Source: Telmatactis stephensoni (Eukaryota; Cnidaria; Anthozoa; Actiniaria; Isophelliidae). From it: a DNA stretch of 64,000 nucleotides. The translations under genes were made by a program, and so were the position numbers. The stretch lies in NCBI GenBank assembly GCA_029948255.1, contig JALIZF010001939.1:1965001-2029000 (forward strand). Direction: 5' to 3'. Below the pieces are notes generated by a model. That model ran no database searches, was not told where the DNA came from, and saw only the letters and a program-made list of their open reading frames with translations. Each line of letters begins with the position of its first letter. Positions within the stretch are counted from its first letter, which is position 1. Shown here in pieces: positions 36,401-47,573 of the stretch.

Positions 36401-36417
36401 AATTGGAAAAGCCACAT
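33417..36417 (-). CDS. CYP46-like cytochrome P450 (P2)
   Basis: Minus-strand gene with exons 35821-36417, 34760-35096, 34179-34251 and 33417-33915, all with GT-AG borders, encoding 501 residues. The start is the ATG at 36417 (MWLFQLIAY). Upstream in-frame codons lack an ATG before a TTG and do not match the paralogues. Membrane anchor at residues 5-30, then hinge HIPSPP, WLRKR (139-143), AGQETT, ESLR (368-371) and the heme motif FSTGPRSCIG with Cys444. The substrate-recognition segment after ExxR reads HPPAAGFSRYT, and the next strand AKTAIGVSIIGEHW. It is divergently transcribed from P3 with 201 bp between the start codons, so the two probably share a promoter. P6 is its near-identical but damaged duplicate. 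Intact; substrate unknown. Confidence 0.93.
34574..34669. repeat. Foldback element in P2 intron 2
   Basis: Arms TAATTACC...GCTTTTAGCCATATACATCC and the inverse GGATGTATATGG(A)TAAAAGC...GGTAATTA surround a 15-nt loop. Duplicated in P6 at 57748-57843. Confidence 0.8.
35213..35403. mobile_element. MITE in P2 intron 1
   Basis: TCAATTAGACAACAGAAAGC at the left is inverted exactly at the right end, with a second inner pair (AAAATATAAAGAAC and GTTCTTTATATTTT). Non-coding. Duplicated at 58387-58576. Confidence 0.8.
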
Positions 36418-36618
36418 AATTGTCAATGATCATGTACTAAAGTTAAGTTGAAAGTTGAAGAAAGTTTCGCCTCATCCACCATTTTGAATACAAAGGATGC
36501 TGGGTAATAGCGAAATGCTTTTCGTGACTTTGGGTTTCCTTTGTATTCAAAATGGTGGATGCATGAGTACATGAGTGTGACGAGAACTTCAATTTCTGTA
36601 TTCACCGATCCTTTAATA
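36418..36618. promoter_or_regulatory. Bidirectional promoter of P2/P3 with 25-nt inverted repeat
   Basis: The arms 36473-36497 and 36537-36561 are perfect inverse copies. Each contains CCACCATTTTGAATACAAAG or its complement, 39 nt apart, so both genes see the same element in the same relative orientation. The core ATTCAAAATGGTGG resembles a YY1 site. The element recurs upstream of P1 in a single copy. Confidence 0.6.
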
Positions 36619-39600
36619 ATGTGGCTTCTCGAAATGACAGCATATGTTTTTCTCCTACTCATTTGTCTACTGACGCTGGCCTTCTTAATTTTCGTGGTAT
36701 ATTTGATGCATATTCGTAGAAAATACAGCCATATTCCAAGTCCACCTTTGGACAACTGGATATTGGGCCACTTGCCTTACATCAGAAAAAGACGAGATGC
36801 TGGAGATGTATTCGATGTAATTTTGTATGATTTGTCCTTGACATACGGAAATGTATTTGTTCTGTGGGTTCTTCATTTACCACTCGTGTCAATAAGTGGA
36901 CCTGATCTGATAAAAAAAGCTGTTGTGGAACTCAATCTACCAAAGCCTGATCATCTTTACAAGCTCATGCAAACCGTTTTCAGTGCAAGGGCTGCAGGGA
37001 AAGGAATCCTTGCAGAATGCGACCATCAAACATGGCTTCGTAAGAGAATGTTGTTAAACCCAGCATTTCATAGGAAATACTTGATGAACTTGATCCCTGA
37101 ATTTAATTCAGTTTGTGATGAATTCATTGCGAGAATTGGTCGATTTGCAGATCAAGATGTTGAGGTTAATTTCGCTGATGAGTTTCCTAGAGTTGCTATG
37201 GATATTATTGGAAAGGTAAGATTTGTAAAACACTTCCCCTGTCTTCCACTGTCACCTCCACTACCCCCCCCCCCCCCCCCCCCCGGTGAGAATAGGATAT
37301 AGCAAATTATATCCTTGACTCCGGGGGGGGGGGGGGGGGGCTTGAACTATATGTACTTTATAATTATTATCTTAGGTTGCATTCAATGTGGATTTAAATG
37401 CAGTACAAGATGACAATTGCCCATTTAAGCTGGCCAACTATCTGGGACTCAAAGGCATGCAAGAAATGTTCAGAGATATGTTATTTTGGAGAATAAATGT
37501 CTTTATGTATCCATTTCAATGGAGGGTGATAAAAGCAATCAAATTTGTCAGAGATTATGGAAGAAAGGTTATCACAGAGAGAATTGCTGCCATCAGAGAT
37601 GGAAAGGACACACCTAATGACATTTTACAACATATTGTACTGATGTCAACAGGCAACACCTCTGTTACTCTAGAAGACTTGGTAGATGAGTTTGTAACTT
37701 TCTTCTTGGCAGGTATGTAAAAAGTCTCACATAATTTGATCAATTGAAGGGCTCTCATGAAAATTCGCCAAATTGCAGGACTCCAAATATTATTATTAAT
37801 AGTGGTCACAAAGAAGACTTTCTCAAAGTGGTCAGCCCTGCTTTTTAATTTTTGGAAAAAATGAAAAGAAAAAAATACAACAAAGAATAAAGACAAAATG
37901 AGAAAGGAGGACTCATGGGAAGTCTTAAGTCATAAGGGGCAAAATGCAACTAGATTTCAACCATTTGCTCCTAAAAAGTATTTCCTCTTAGGAGCATATT
38001 TGCTCCAGATGTTTTTGGCTTTTCCATAAAAGAATTAATAGTGACTGCAGTTCTTGTTTTATGTAGATGAGTTGTGAACTCAAATTCCATAGGTGTTCCT
38101 GTAAATTATGTCATTAATCAGCAAAGGACTGGAGAGTTTGTGGCACATATTCCCTTTGTTTGAACCCGCAGGGGTGTTGAAAAGTTGATGAACTTTACAT
38201 TAGCATGGAAAATGCCTATAAAAGCTGCTATGGTTATTAGTGAAAGTATTATTTCAGAATTGATACTGTACTCCATGCTTAGCAACTTCATACGATTTAT
38301 TTATTCTAACACGTTAATGTTATTTATTACCAATAACATGCAGGTCAAGAAACCACATCAAATCAACTGGCCTTCACTTTGTTTGAGATTGAGAAAAATG
38401 CTGAAGTTGAGCAAAGGTACAAGGAAACATAATTAAAAGTTAATGGATTGCAATAGAAAATATGTCGGACCCCTTTGAACATGCACCAACTGCTTTCAGA
38501 ACAGAAATGAAATTGAATAAGTGTATCCTCAAGTACAGTGTGGTTGTCAAAACGTTTTTGAATGGTCCTATAAAAATCTTTAAAAACCTCTTTAATTTAA
38601 TGAAATTGAAACATTCTAGACATTTACTGACTGTCTGCCAAAAGCTGGTTAACAGATTAGAGTCATTTGCTTGATAGTTGGATGATACTACCATCAATCT
38701 GTCACTACTCAGCTGTCATAACTGTACATCATCATGTTAGCTCACGCTGCCATCTTTTATTCCTAGCCCTGATGATGGATGATTCATCTGAAAGCTTGGC
38801 AATATTAAATTATTCAAAACATAGTTGATACTGTTGTAATTGGTGATATCATGTAAAATGTTGTGAAAAAATAATGAAGGGTTTCATGTGAAAACGGCCT
38901 AAGTGACTTTTTTGATGATAATTTTTCAATGATGTAAAATGGTATAATCATTTTTCCTATGCTGGAAAAATTAATCTCAGGACATCCATCAAAAAGTCAC
39001 TTGGGTCATTTTCACAGAGAACCCTTCTATAATTTTTCAGGGGCATGCAGCATTATAAAAATTGGAAATTATCAAGAGGATATTTTGGAAAAATATAGAG
39101 AAGAAAAGGGCCATAAGTCATCTCAGGAGGGGGTGTGCACCCCCTGCACCCCTTCAATAAATCTATCCTTGTACCAGTGATAACAGGCTGCCATTTTATT
39201 GCAGACTTGTCCAAGAGGTCAACACTGTATTACAAGGAAATCAATATGTCAGCTATGAAGACCTGGGAAGCCTTGAATACCTGGATAGGACACTCAAGGA
39301 GAGTTTACGTTGTCATCCCCCTGTAGCTGGATTTCCCCGCTATACCCATAAAGAAATCAAACTTGGTGGCTACATGATTCCTGTTGAAACAGCAATTCGA
39401 GTGAACATAATTGGGGAACACTGGTCTGAAAATAACTGGAGAAATCCCAAAGTATTTGATCCTGACAGATTTTTGGACAAAATACCTGGTGAAATATATT
39501 TTCCATTTTCTCTTGGTCCAAGATCATGTATAGGGAAGAATCTTGCACAATTTGAGTCTAAAGTGATCATGGCTCGACTGTATCAAGAGTTTGAATTTGA

Positions 39601-39703
39601 GTTGGTTTCACCTGATGATCCAATGGTCTATGAACAAGCAGTAACTGTTAGGCCTAGGAATGGGGTGTGGTGTAAAGTTCAGCGAAGGCAGCAAAGCCGT
39701 TGA
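36619..39703 (+). CDS. CYP46-like cytochrome P450 (P3)
   Basis: Exons 36619-37215, 37376-37712, 38344-38416 and 39205-39703 encode 501 residues, starting at MWLLEMTAY. The frame is open upstream with earlier ATGs (MHEYMSVTRT...), so a longer N-terminus is possible but would displace the anchor and is not shared by P4 or P5. Motifs are WLRKR, AGQETT, ESLR and FSLGPRSCIG. It has unusual residues after ExxR: RCHPPVAGFPRYTHKEIK and then VETAIRVNII, where others have RLHPP, SRYTHEEIE and AETxIxV. These lie in substrate-recognition site 5 and may change specificity. Intron 1 is only 160 bp and contains facing C21 and G18 runs. Its first 43 codons are the source of the 5' end of P7. Confidence 0.92.
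37264..37340. repeat. Facing homopolymer runs C21 and G18 in P3 intron 1
   Basis: C runs from 37264 to 37284 and G from 37323 to 37340, separated by 38 nt. They could pair as a GC stem or form quadruplex or i-motif structures. Run lengths are prone to sequencing error. Confidence 0.85.
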
Positions 39704-41220
39704 ACTCAGAGTAATGTAAAGAACTCTGATTTTTTTAACGTATAGTCATTAATCAATTTGGGGTGTCTGTGCGACCCCAGAAAACAGTACATTAACTGGG
39801 CTTATCTGTGTGTCCCCAGAGAAAAATAGCTGTGTAACAGTGCCAGGTAGATAATCCTCTGATCCCCCATCCTGCTGGCTTATGGCATTCAAACTGTCTA
39901 AAATAGGCAATGCAAATAGCAAAAGATAATGTGCTGCATGTGTTTTCATGCAAAGAAAAGAAATATAAATACAGATCAGACCAAAAAATGGTAAGGTTAA
40001 TAATAATAATAATCAAACTGATAAGATTGTCGAAAAAGCAATGAAGAGCGCCAAGTAAGGAGCAGATCCCCTTATAGGCGTCGTCGAGGCCAGAGAGGGG
40101 TCTAGAATTTTGGAGTCTTGGCGAGATCCGATGTTTCTCATGTGGCCAGCTTGGGCATATGATTGTGCGCGTGTGTACCAAAAAGATCTAAAATATCAAT
40201 TTATCAGTGGTAACCACGTGATTAAGCATTCAATAAATCGAGTATTGGAGTACGTGGCGTTTCAGTTGTTATTCACTTGTTTTATCCCCCTTTCATGTAT
40301 GCCCCTGGTGGTCCCTGGTGGGTGGGTGCGTCCTCTGTTTTGGTTACTGGATTTGAGAGGTGACTCCTTCAAGCATTTAGCAAAAAGGGCGGGTTGGTAG
40401 TCATCTCTTGGCCTCCTGGGTGGGGTTTCATGATAAGAATCCTGTCGACTGTTGTTTTGCCTGGGTTATATTTTCCTCTTTTGTTTGATTACGTCACACT
40501 AGATATCAACTGGTTTTTCTCATACAATGTGCAGAAAACCGGGGAATCAAGAACTATCAGGATCATACACTGCCCTTGTGAGTTGAGTTGTCTGTCCTCC
40601 TATTGACACACTCTTCATGACGTTCATAAAACTGTTCAAAACTAAAGCGGAATCACGAGCGCAGCTTCAACTCGTTTTTACAACAATTATTTGAGATAAA
40701 TTAAAAGTTAAAATATCCTTATCAAACGGAGCAACAGAACGAGCGGGCGCGCCGAAACGCGTCTGCATGTCCTCTTATTGGCACACTGCATGCTCTAATC
40801 AACCAATCAGATTGCGAGATTAGTATCAAGTGTTAAAAGATTTAATTTGTTTTCAGACAAGTTTTGTTTTTTGCGACGTCAGTGTTCACCCTGAACACAC
40901 CCTTTTTACAATTTACAATTTTAAAATTTTGTTTCGCGCAATAACAGACCTCAGCTAAGGTCTCCACATTTTTAAAATCGACCCTAAATGTTTTTTCGGG
41001 TCATCAAACATTTTCCGTTTGGCCGCGCCCTTACGCACTAGTGCACATACTACATATGTTGATTATATACCTAGCTATTTCAAAAAACGTTGTCGCACTC
41101 CAAGATTGCAAAGGATCTTGGTATAGTTTTCTAGTAATTAATGTAATCAAAGGCTTAATAACGCTTGCTGGAATGCTCAAAATGCTCACCAAGGAAACAT
41201 CACGCAAGGAAAGACAATAG

Positions 41221-41465
41221 ACGACTTTCAAAAATGGCGGCCTTGTACATGAGAACGAGGCCACAAAGGCCTTGTTACCAGAAAATAAGCGTATATTGCT
41301 ATCAAAGACTATGTGTTCCTTTTCCTTTTAAAATACTATTTTATGTGCATTTTACATGCAGGATAATTTTTATATATTTAGAATCATTTGATGCGATGTT
41401 GATTTTGGAGGCCTTCCTGGCCTCGTTATCGTGAACAATGAACCCGCCATTTTTGAAAGTCGTCT
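41221..41465. mobile_element. 245-bp MITE with filled/empty-site evidence
   Basis: Ends ACGACTTTCAAAAATGGCGG and CCGCCATTTTTGAAAGTCGT are inverse copies. ATAG occurs on both sides (41217-41220 and 41466-41469). The paralogous site at ~47725 reads GACAATAGTGAATAG without the element, confirming insertion and a 4-bp target duplication. Confidence 0.85.
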
Positions 41466-42096
41466 ATAGTGAATAGATTGATTAAATAAAAAACTACCAA
41501 AATCCTTTGCAGTCTTGGAGTGTACACTGTGGACTTGTTGCGACAACGTCTTTTGGTTTAGGCGTATATAAGGCACTATTAGTGCCAATAAAGTCAGCCA
41601 AGCCCGTAAATCGGAAAACTTTAAATCTAAATTTATTGATCTGCAAAGCTTGTCACATCACTGCAGATATAAAACAAAAATATAAATAAAATAATATAGA
41701 ATATTTTGTACTTATGAATATAAAATGAAATGATATAAGACAATAACGTTAAAATATATAAAATATAAAAAATACTATAAAACTTGTAATAAAATTATAT
41801 TACTATGATTTTCGTGAATGGCCTATGATATTTGAAAGCGTTCTAAATAAGTTAGACTTTTTAATTAAATTTAATAAGACTTGACTTTAATTTATCCAAT
41901 GTGGAACTGTCTATGATGTCATTGGGTAATTCGTTCCATTTAATCGACCTTTTATACTAGTCCTTAGAATCCTTTGACCATATATATATAATTTGATGCA
42001 ATCAGAATTTGAATATATTCCGGCTCGCTAAAAAAATTTCCAAATTAATAGACATGACGTAGATATTGCTCGCAGCACTCATAATCCTTGACAATT

Positions 42097-42146
42097 ATGT
42101 GGCTTCTTCAGATGACAGCATATGCTTTTCTCTTTTTGTGGACATC
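42097..42146 (+). pseudogene. Relic of P450 exon 1 start upstream of P4
   Basis: ATGTGGCTTCTTCAGATGAC followed by AGCATATGCTTTTCTC reads MWLLQMTAYAFL, the conserved P450 N-terminus, then diverges. It lies 240 nt upstream of the real P4 start and recurs upstream of P5. Confidence 0.7.
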
Positions 42147-42337
42147 CTTTATAATGAGTCAACGCTTGGTTTGTCGTGCTTGACTCGATAATTTGCACCA
42201 TGCATTATGCATACATGTTATAATCACGCAATGATCCTTTGATAATTTAGACTCGATTTCCAGCTGTAGAGGGTTTCCGATAAAATCCTTACCCTCTATC
42301 ACAGCTGCATCACTGGCCTGGCCATATAATAATAAAA

Positions 42338-45090
42338 ATGTGGCTTCTCCAAGTGACAGTATATGCTTTTCTCTTACTGCTTATACTACTGACTTTGGCC
42401 TTCGTAATTTTCGTGGTATATTTGATGCATATTCGTCGAAAATACAGCCATATTCCAAGTCCACCTTTTGACAACTGGATATTGGGCCACTTGTCTTACA
42501 TCAAAAATAGACGAGATGCTGGAGATGTATTTGAGGAAATTTTGTATGATTTGTCCTTGACATACGGAAATGTATATGTTCTGTGGGTTATTCATTTACC
42601 ACTCGTATCCATACATGGACCTGATCTGGTAAAAAAAGCTGTCGTGGAACTCAATTTACCCAAGCCAAAACCTATTTACAAGTTCCTGCAAACCGTTTTC
42701 AATGTAAGAGCTGTAGGCAAAGGAATCCTTGCAGAATGCGACCATCAAACATGGCTTCGTAAACGAATGTTGTTAAACCCAGCATTTCACAGGAAATACT
42801 TGATGAACTTGATCCCTGAGTTTAATTCAGTTTGTGATGAATTCATTGCGAGAATTGGTCGAGTTGCAGATCAAGATATAGTTGTTAATTTTGCTGATGA
42901 GTTTCCTAGAATTACTATAGATATTATTGGAAAGGTTAGTTCATTACAACACTTTTATTGTCTCAGTAACATAGATGCAGGGAATGCTCTGTGGATGTGT
43001 GTTTCTTTGTTTTGCTTGGTTCAGGGAATCGGGCGGGGGTGGGGGAGGGAGGGAAACTGAAGAGATGGGTGAAAGGGAAGAGGTAGTCTCCTCGTAGCCA
43101 TTTTTAGTCTTGTCGCGCCAGGTGAATGGATTCGCCTGGCGTAACAAGACTAAAAACGGCTGCGAAGGAGTCTAGGGAAGAAGGGATGCCCTGGGAAACT
43201 CGTAAGGTTATTTGCAGGCAGAGATTGAATTGAATATTTAGCATCATGAAGTATTGTACCAACACACCAGATTACAAAGGCAATTTTTGGCATTATTACT
43301 CAATTACTGCTGTAGGATATTGACAGTATTGTCAAGTTACTAACAGTATTTTTAGATTTGACTGCTTATTAGGACTGTCATGTCCTTTTCATAATCTATT
43401 TGGTAACAGTTGCGTGATTTTAAACATGAGCAGTAACTTGGAATTTTGAATTGAGTTTTGTCAGCTTGAAATTTTAAATCTATGATAAATATGAAAATCT
43501 TAAAGTTGAAAGTGTGGTTCAACTTCTGGGACTGAGTGAAACAGTATGTTTTGTGGACGTCTAAAGACCACTAGTGTTTCCCAAGTTAAATTGTCTTAAG
43601 TGTTGTCTTAGGTTGCATTCAATGAGGATATAAATGCAGTACAAGATGACAATTGCCCATTTAAGCTGGCCAACTATGTGGTACTTAAAGGCATGCAAGA
43701 AATGTACAGAGATACGATTTTTTGGACAGTAAACATCTTTATGTATCCATTTCAATGGAGGGTGATAAAAGCTATCAAATTTGTCAGAGATTATGGAAGA
43801 AAGGTTATCACAGAGAGAATTGCTGCCATCAAAGATGGAAAGGACACACCTAATGACATTTTACAACATATTGTCCTGATGTCAACAGGCAACACCTCTG
43901 TTACTCTTGAAGATTTGGTAGATGATTTTCTGGTTTTCTTCATTGCAGGTACAGTTAGGATTTTTATTAATAAATAATGTTATTCACAAGCCAACCAACA
44001 TTAATTGTTTATGTTAGAAAAATTCCTTTGATGGAAGCCTTAGAGGTGTTTTGAATTGAAAGATTTGTTGGCGAACATTGCAAATACTAAAATCATTGAG
44101 AACTCACTAAAGATATGTGGACTACATGTTATTACATACTGCATGTGAGTGTGCATGGCTTGCTAAATGGTTACAGCCACTTTAAGGTCATGCCAAGCTT
44201 AGCAGCTATATACAATCTATTTACAGTCTAACAAATTTGTTTTTATTATCACACAGGTCAAGAAACCACATCAAATCAACTGGCCTTCACTTTGTTTGAG
44301 ATTCAGAAAAATGCTGAAGTCGAGCAAAGGTATATTATAAAGAAACTTCTTTCTTAGCAAAACCTTTTAAAACGTTTACATTGCAATGTTAACTAGCTGT
44401 GCTTTCAGATAGCATAATCCTTTCCCAACTGTTATTCAAAACTTGGTCATCACAACAGGGAAATTTGATTGTCATGTTACAATTATCAGCTGTTAGGTGG
44501 CAAATAGCCACATTGTTGGGCAACAAATTGACTTTGTTTGTTATTCTAGCCTTTCTACCAATGATGACCCCATGTTATTCCATTCCAGACTGGTCCAAGA
44601 GGTCAACACTGTGTTACAAGGGAACCAATATGTCAGTTATGAAGACCTGGGAAACCTTGAATACCTGGATAAGACACTCAAGGAGAGTTTACGGCGTCAC
44701 CCTCCTATTTCTGGATTTTCACGCTCAAATACCCATGAAGAAATTGAGCTTGGTGGCTACAAGATTCCTGCTGAAACAGTTATTTCAGTGAGCACAATTG
44801 GTGAGCACTGGTCTGAAAATAACTGGAAAAATCCCAAAGTATTTGATCCTGACAGATTTTTAGACAAAATACCTGGTGAAATTTATTTTCCATTTTCTCT
44901 TGGTCCAAGATCATGCATAGGGAAGAATCTTGCACAATTTGAGGCTAAAGTGATCATGGCTCGACTGTATCAAGAGTTTGAATTTGATTTGGTCTCACCT
45001 GATAGTCCCATGGTTTATGAACAAGCATTGACTGTCAGGCCTAGAAATGGGGTGTGGTGTAAAGTACGGCGAAGGCAGCAAAGCTGTTGA
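42338..45090 (+). CDS. CYP46-like cytochrome P450 (P4)
   Basis: Exons 42338-42934, 43612-43948, 44257-44329 and 44589-45090 encode 502 residues. The extra residue is in exon 4 (GFSRSNTHEE where others have GFSRYTHEE). Anchor MWLLQVTVYAFLLLL, WLRKR, AGQETT, ESLR, FSLGPRSCIG with Cys445. The I-helix entry is DDFLVFFIAG in place of DEFVTFF(F/L)AG, and the B-C loop reads KPIYKFLQTVFNVRAVGKG. Both differ from P1-P3 and are shared only with P7. The promoter lacks the FCS-type palindrome of P2/P3; its upstream region instead matches that of P5 and includes an exon-1 relic. Intact. Confidence 0.93.
43084..43175. mobile_element. Foldback element in P4 intron 1
   Basis: A ~44-nt stem: TAGCCATTTTTAGTCTTGTC and GCGCCAGGTGAAT are mirrored by ATTCGCCTGGCG(T) and AACAAGACTAAAAACGGCTG. 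Duplicated at 60676-60768. Confidence 0.85.
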
Positions 45091-45182
45091 ACTCAGAGTA
45101 TTGTAAAGAACTCTGATTTTTTAACATATAGTCATTAATCAATTTGGGCGTCAGTGCGACCCCAGAAAACAGTACATCAACA

Positions 45183-45412
45183 GTAAAGTAAAGTAAAGTA
45201 AAGTAAAGTAAAGTAAAGTAAAGTAAAGTAAAGTAAAGTAAAGTAAAGTAAAGTAAAGTAAAGTAAAGTAAAGTAAAGTAAAGTAAAGTAAAGTAAAGTA
45301 AAGTAAAGTAAAGTAAAGTAAAGTAAAGTAAAGTAAAGTAAAGTAAAGTAAAGTAAAGTAAAGTAAAGTAAAGTAAAGTAAAGTAAAGTAAAGTAAAGTA
45401 AAGTAAAGTAAA
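45183..45412. repeat. AAAGT pentanucleotide microsatellite (SINE 3' tail)
   Basis: About 46 uninterrupted 5-bp units. On the minus strand this is a TTTAC tail directly following the 3' end of the SINE. The orthologous tail at 62786-62812 has about five imperfect units. Confidence 0.95.
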
Positions 45413-45970
45413 TATTTTAATTAATACTCCCCTGAAGGGGCTTTTTAGTGACAATCACTTTACACTCACTACCACTACATTCGATATACCAGGGTAGTAA
45501 TGAGGTATATGGGATCAGGGTTCAGCGTTATTTTGGGGCTCAGGGATCACATGAACCGCGTTATTTTTTGGTCTCAGGGATCAGATTTTTTGCCTTGGGA
45601 TCGGGATCACTGTCTTTGGAATCGGGATCACCATTTTTCAGGGATCACTTTTTACGGGATCAGTGATCAAAATTGTCCCTATTTTGGGGATCAAGGATCA
45701 GATTTTTAGCCCTGGAAACGGGATCACTGAAAAAACTATATACCTCGTTACTACCCTGATATACTCTACATCCATCACTCAACTCACGTTGATTTTTTCT
45801 GAGGGAGGAAAAACCAGAGAAATCGGAGAAAAAACCCTCGTGGCAAGGGAGATCGAGAACAACACATCAAACAAACTCAATTTACGTATGGCCCGAGCCG
45901 GGAATCGAACCCGGACCACAGCGGTGAAAGGTGAGCGGTGAACCGCTAGCCACCCTTGCCACCCACTGGA
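45413..45970 (-). mobile_element. tRNA-derived SINE, interrupted by a MITE
   Basis: Minus-strand A box TGGCTAGCGGT (45942-45952) and B box GGTTCGATTCC (45901-45911) are correctly spaced. The body ends in a CCCCTTCAGGGG hairpin and a TTTAC tail. A 269-bp MITE splits it at 45490-45758. The site after P3 is empty (CATTAACTGGGCTTATC), giving a short target duplication resembling (A/C)ACTG. Confidence 0.8.
45490..45758. mobile_element. 269-bp MITE with 6-bp target-site duplication ATATAC
   Basis: It begins CAGGGTAGTAATGAGGTATA and ends with the inverse TATACCTCGTTACTACCCTG, with ATATAC on both sides (45484-45489 and 45759-45764). The homologous SINE after P7 reads CGATATACTCTAC with no insert. 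The interior is full of GGGATCA-type repeats. Confidence 0.93.
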
Positions 45971-46355
45971 CTTATCAGTGTGTTCTCCAGAGAAAAATAG
46001 TTATGTAACAGTGGTAGATAATGCTCTAATCTCCCATCCTGCTGGCTTATGGCATTCAAACTGCCTAAAATATGCGATATTTTTATTTATTTTTTGTTTA
46101 GAAGAATGCAAATAGTGAAAGATAATATGCTGCGTGTGTTTTCATGAAAAGAAAATAAATATGAATACAGATAAGACCAAAAAATGGCAAGGTTAATAAT
46201 AATAATTATTATCATCAAATAAGATTGTCGAAAAAGCAGTGAAGGGCGCCAAGTAAGGACCAGATCCCCCTACAGACGTCGCCGAGGCCAGAAAGGGGTC
46301 TAGGAGTCGTGGCGAGATCTGATGTTTCTCATGTGGCCAGCCTGGGCATATCATT

Positions 46356-46378
46356 CGTGTGTGTGTGTGTGTGTGTGT
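46356..46378. repeat. GT microsatellite
   Basis: Eleven GT units. The homologous tract at 63492-63510 is slightly shorter, and after P3 it is degenerate (GTGCGCGTGTGT). Confidence 0.9.
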
Positions 46379-47246
46379 ACCAAAAAGGTCTAAAATATCA
46401 CTTTATGGTAACCACATGATTAAACATACAATAAATCGAGTATTGGAGTACGTGGCGTTTCAGTTGTTTCACTTGTTTTATCCTCCTTTCATGTATGCCC
46501 CTGGTGGGTGGGTGGGTGGGTGCGTCCTCTGTTTTGGTTACTGGATTTGAGAGGACTCCTTCAAGCATTTAGCAAAAAGGGCGGGTTGGTAGTCATCTCT
46601 TGGCCGCCTGGGTGGGGTTTCATGATAACAATCCTGTCGACTGTTGTTTTGCCTGTGGTTATATTTTCCTCTTTTGTTTGATTACGTCACACTAGATGCA
46701 ACTGGTTTTTCTCATACGATGTGCAGAAAACCGGGGAATCAAGAACTATCAGGATCATACACTGCCCTTGTGAGTTGAGTTGTCTGTCCTCCTATTGACA
46801 CACTCTTCATGACGTTCATAAAATGTTCAAAACTAAAGCGGAATCACGAGCGCAGCTTCAACCCGTTTTTACAACAATTATTTGAGATAAAAGTTAAAAT
46901 ATCCTTATCAAACGGGGCAACAGAACAAGCGGGCGCGCTGAAACGCGTCTGTCCTCTTATTGGCACACTGCATGCTCTAATCAACCAATCAGATTGCGAG
47001 ATTAGTATCAAGTGTTAAAAGATTTTGTTTTCAGCCAATAAGTTTTGTTTTTTGCGACGTCAGTGTTCACCCTGAACACACCCTTTTTACAATTTACAAT
47101 TTTAAAATTTTGTTTCGCGCAATAGCAGACCTCAGCTAAGGTCTCCACATTTTTAAAAATCGACCCTAAATGTTTTTTCGGGTCATCAAACATTTCCCGT
47201 TTGGCCGCGCCCTTACGCACTAGTGCACATACTACATATGTTGATT

Positions 47247-47573
47247 ATTTAACAAATAGATTCCATTTTTCCGTGCGTCTGTACTCTAATCGATGCACAG
47301 ATGACGTCAAAATGTGGTGAGAACAAAAAAAGGACGCCACGAGACGAAGTCGAGTGGTGTGACTGTTGTTCTCACCACATTTTGACGTCTTCTGTGCATC
47401 GATTAGAGTACAGACGCACGGGAAAATGGAATCTATCTGTTTTATATAATATTTATCGAAACATTCCAACCAATCAGAGCGCGCGTGAGATTCGATGACG
47501 CCATCTATGTGTGTGTACTCTAATCACACATGGTTGTTCGACCAATCAGAGCGCGCGTAATATGCCAATTATT
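47247..47573. mobile_element. CRE-bearing palindromic MITE, copy 1
   Basis: It starts TTTAACAAATAGATTCCATT and ends GCGCGCGTAATATGCCAATT followed by ATTATATAA. The interior has facing GATGACGTCAAAATGTGG copies. The paralogous P3-P4 spacer at ~41059 reads GTTGATTATATACCTA without it. Confidence 0.8.

Larger units (their letters stand above)
27917..36745. repeat. Segmental duplication, copy 1 (~8.9 kb)
   Basis: From P1 exon 4, through the intergenic DNA and all of P2, to about codon 43 of P3 this block matches 51084-60063 in order and orientation, with scattered substitutions and small indels. Homology stops abruptly left of 27917 (intron 3 of P1 and P5 are unrelated) and at ~36745 inside exon 1. 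Confidence 0.9.
39704..42337. other. Intergenic block downstream of P3 (paralogous to those after P4 and P7)
   Basis: It aligns with 45091-48499, and its first part with 62742-64000. This copy lacks the SINE present in the other two, so it shows the empty site at ~39783-39800. It holds a MITE at 41221-41465 and an exon-1 relic at 42097. No gene is supported. Confidence 0.7.

Noticed and set aside
36541..36618. N-terminal extension of P3 from upstream in-frame ATGs
   Set aside because: It would run through the divergent promoter palindrome; paralogues P2, P4 and P5 start at MWL.
45041..45454. 137-codon ORF on the minus strand
   Set aside because: Read through the AAAGT microsatellite (repeating LLYFT) and the antisense of P4 exon 4.
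45895..45970. Functional tRNA gene
   Set aside because: A and B boxes are good but the acceptor ends do not pair, and it is joined to a SINE body and tail.
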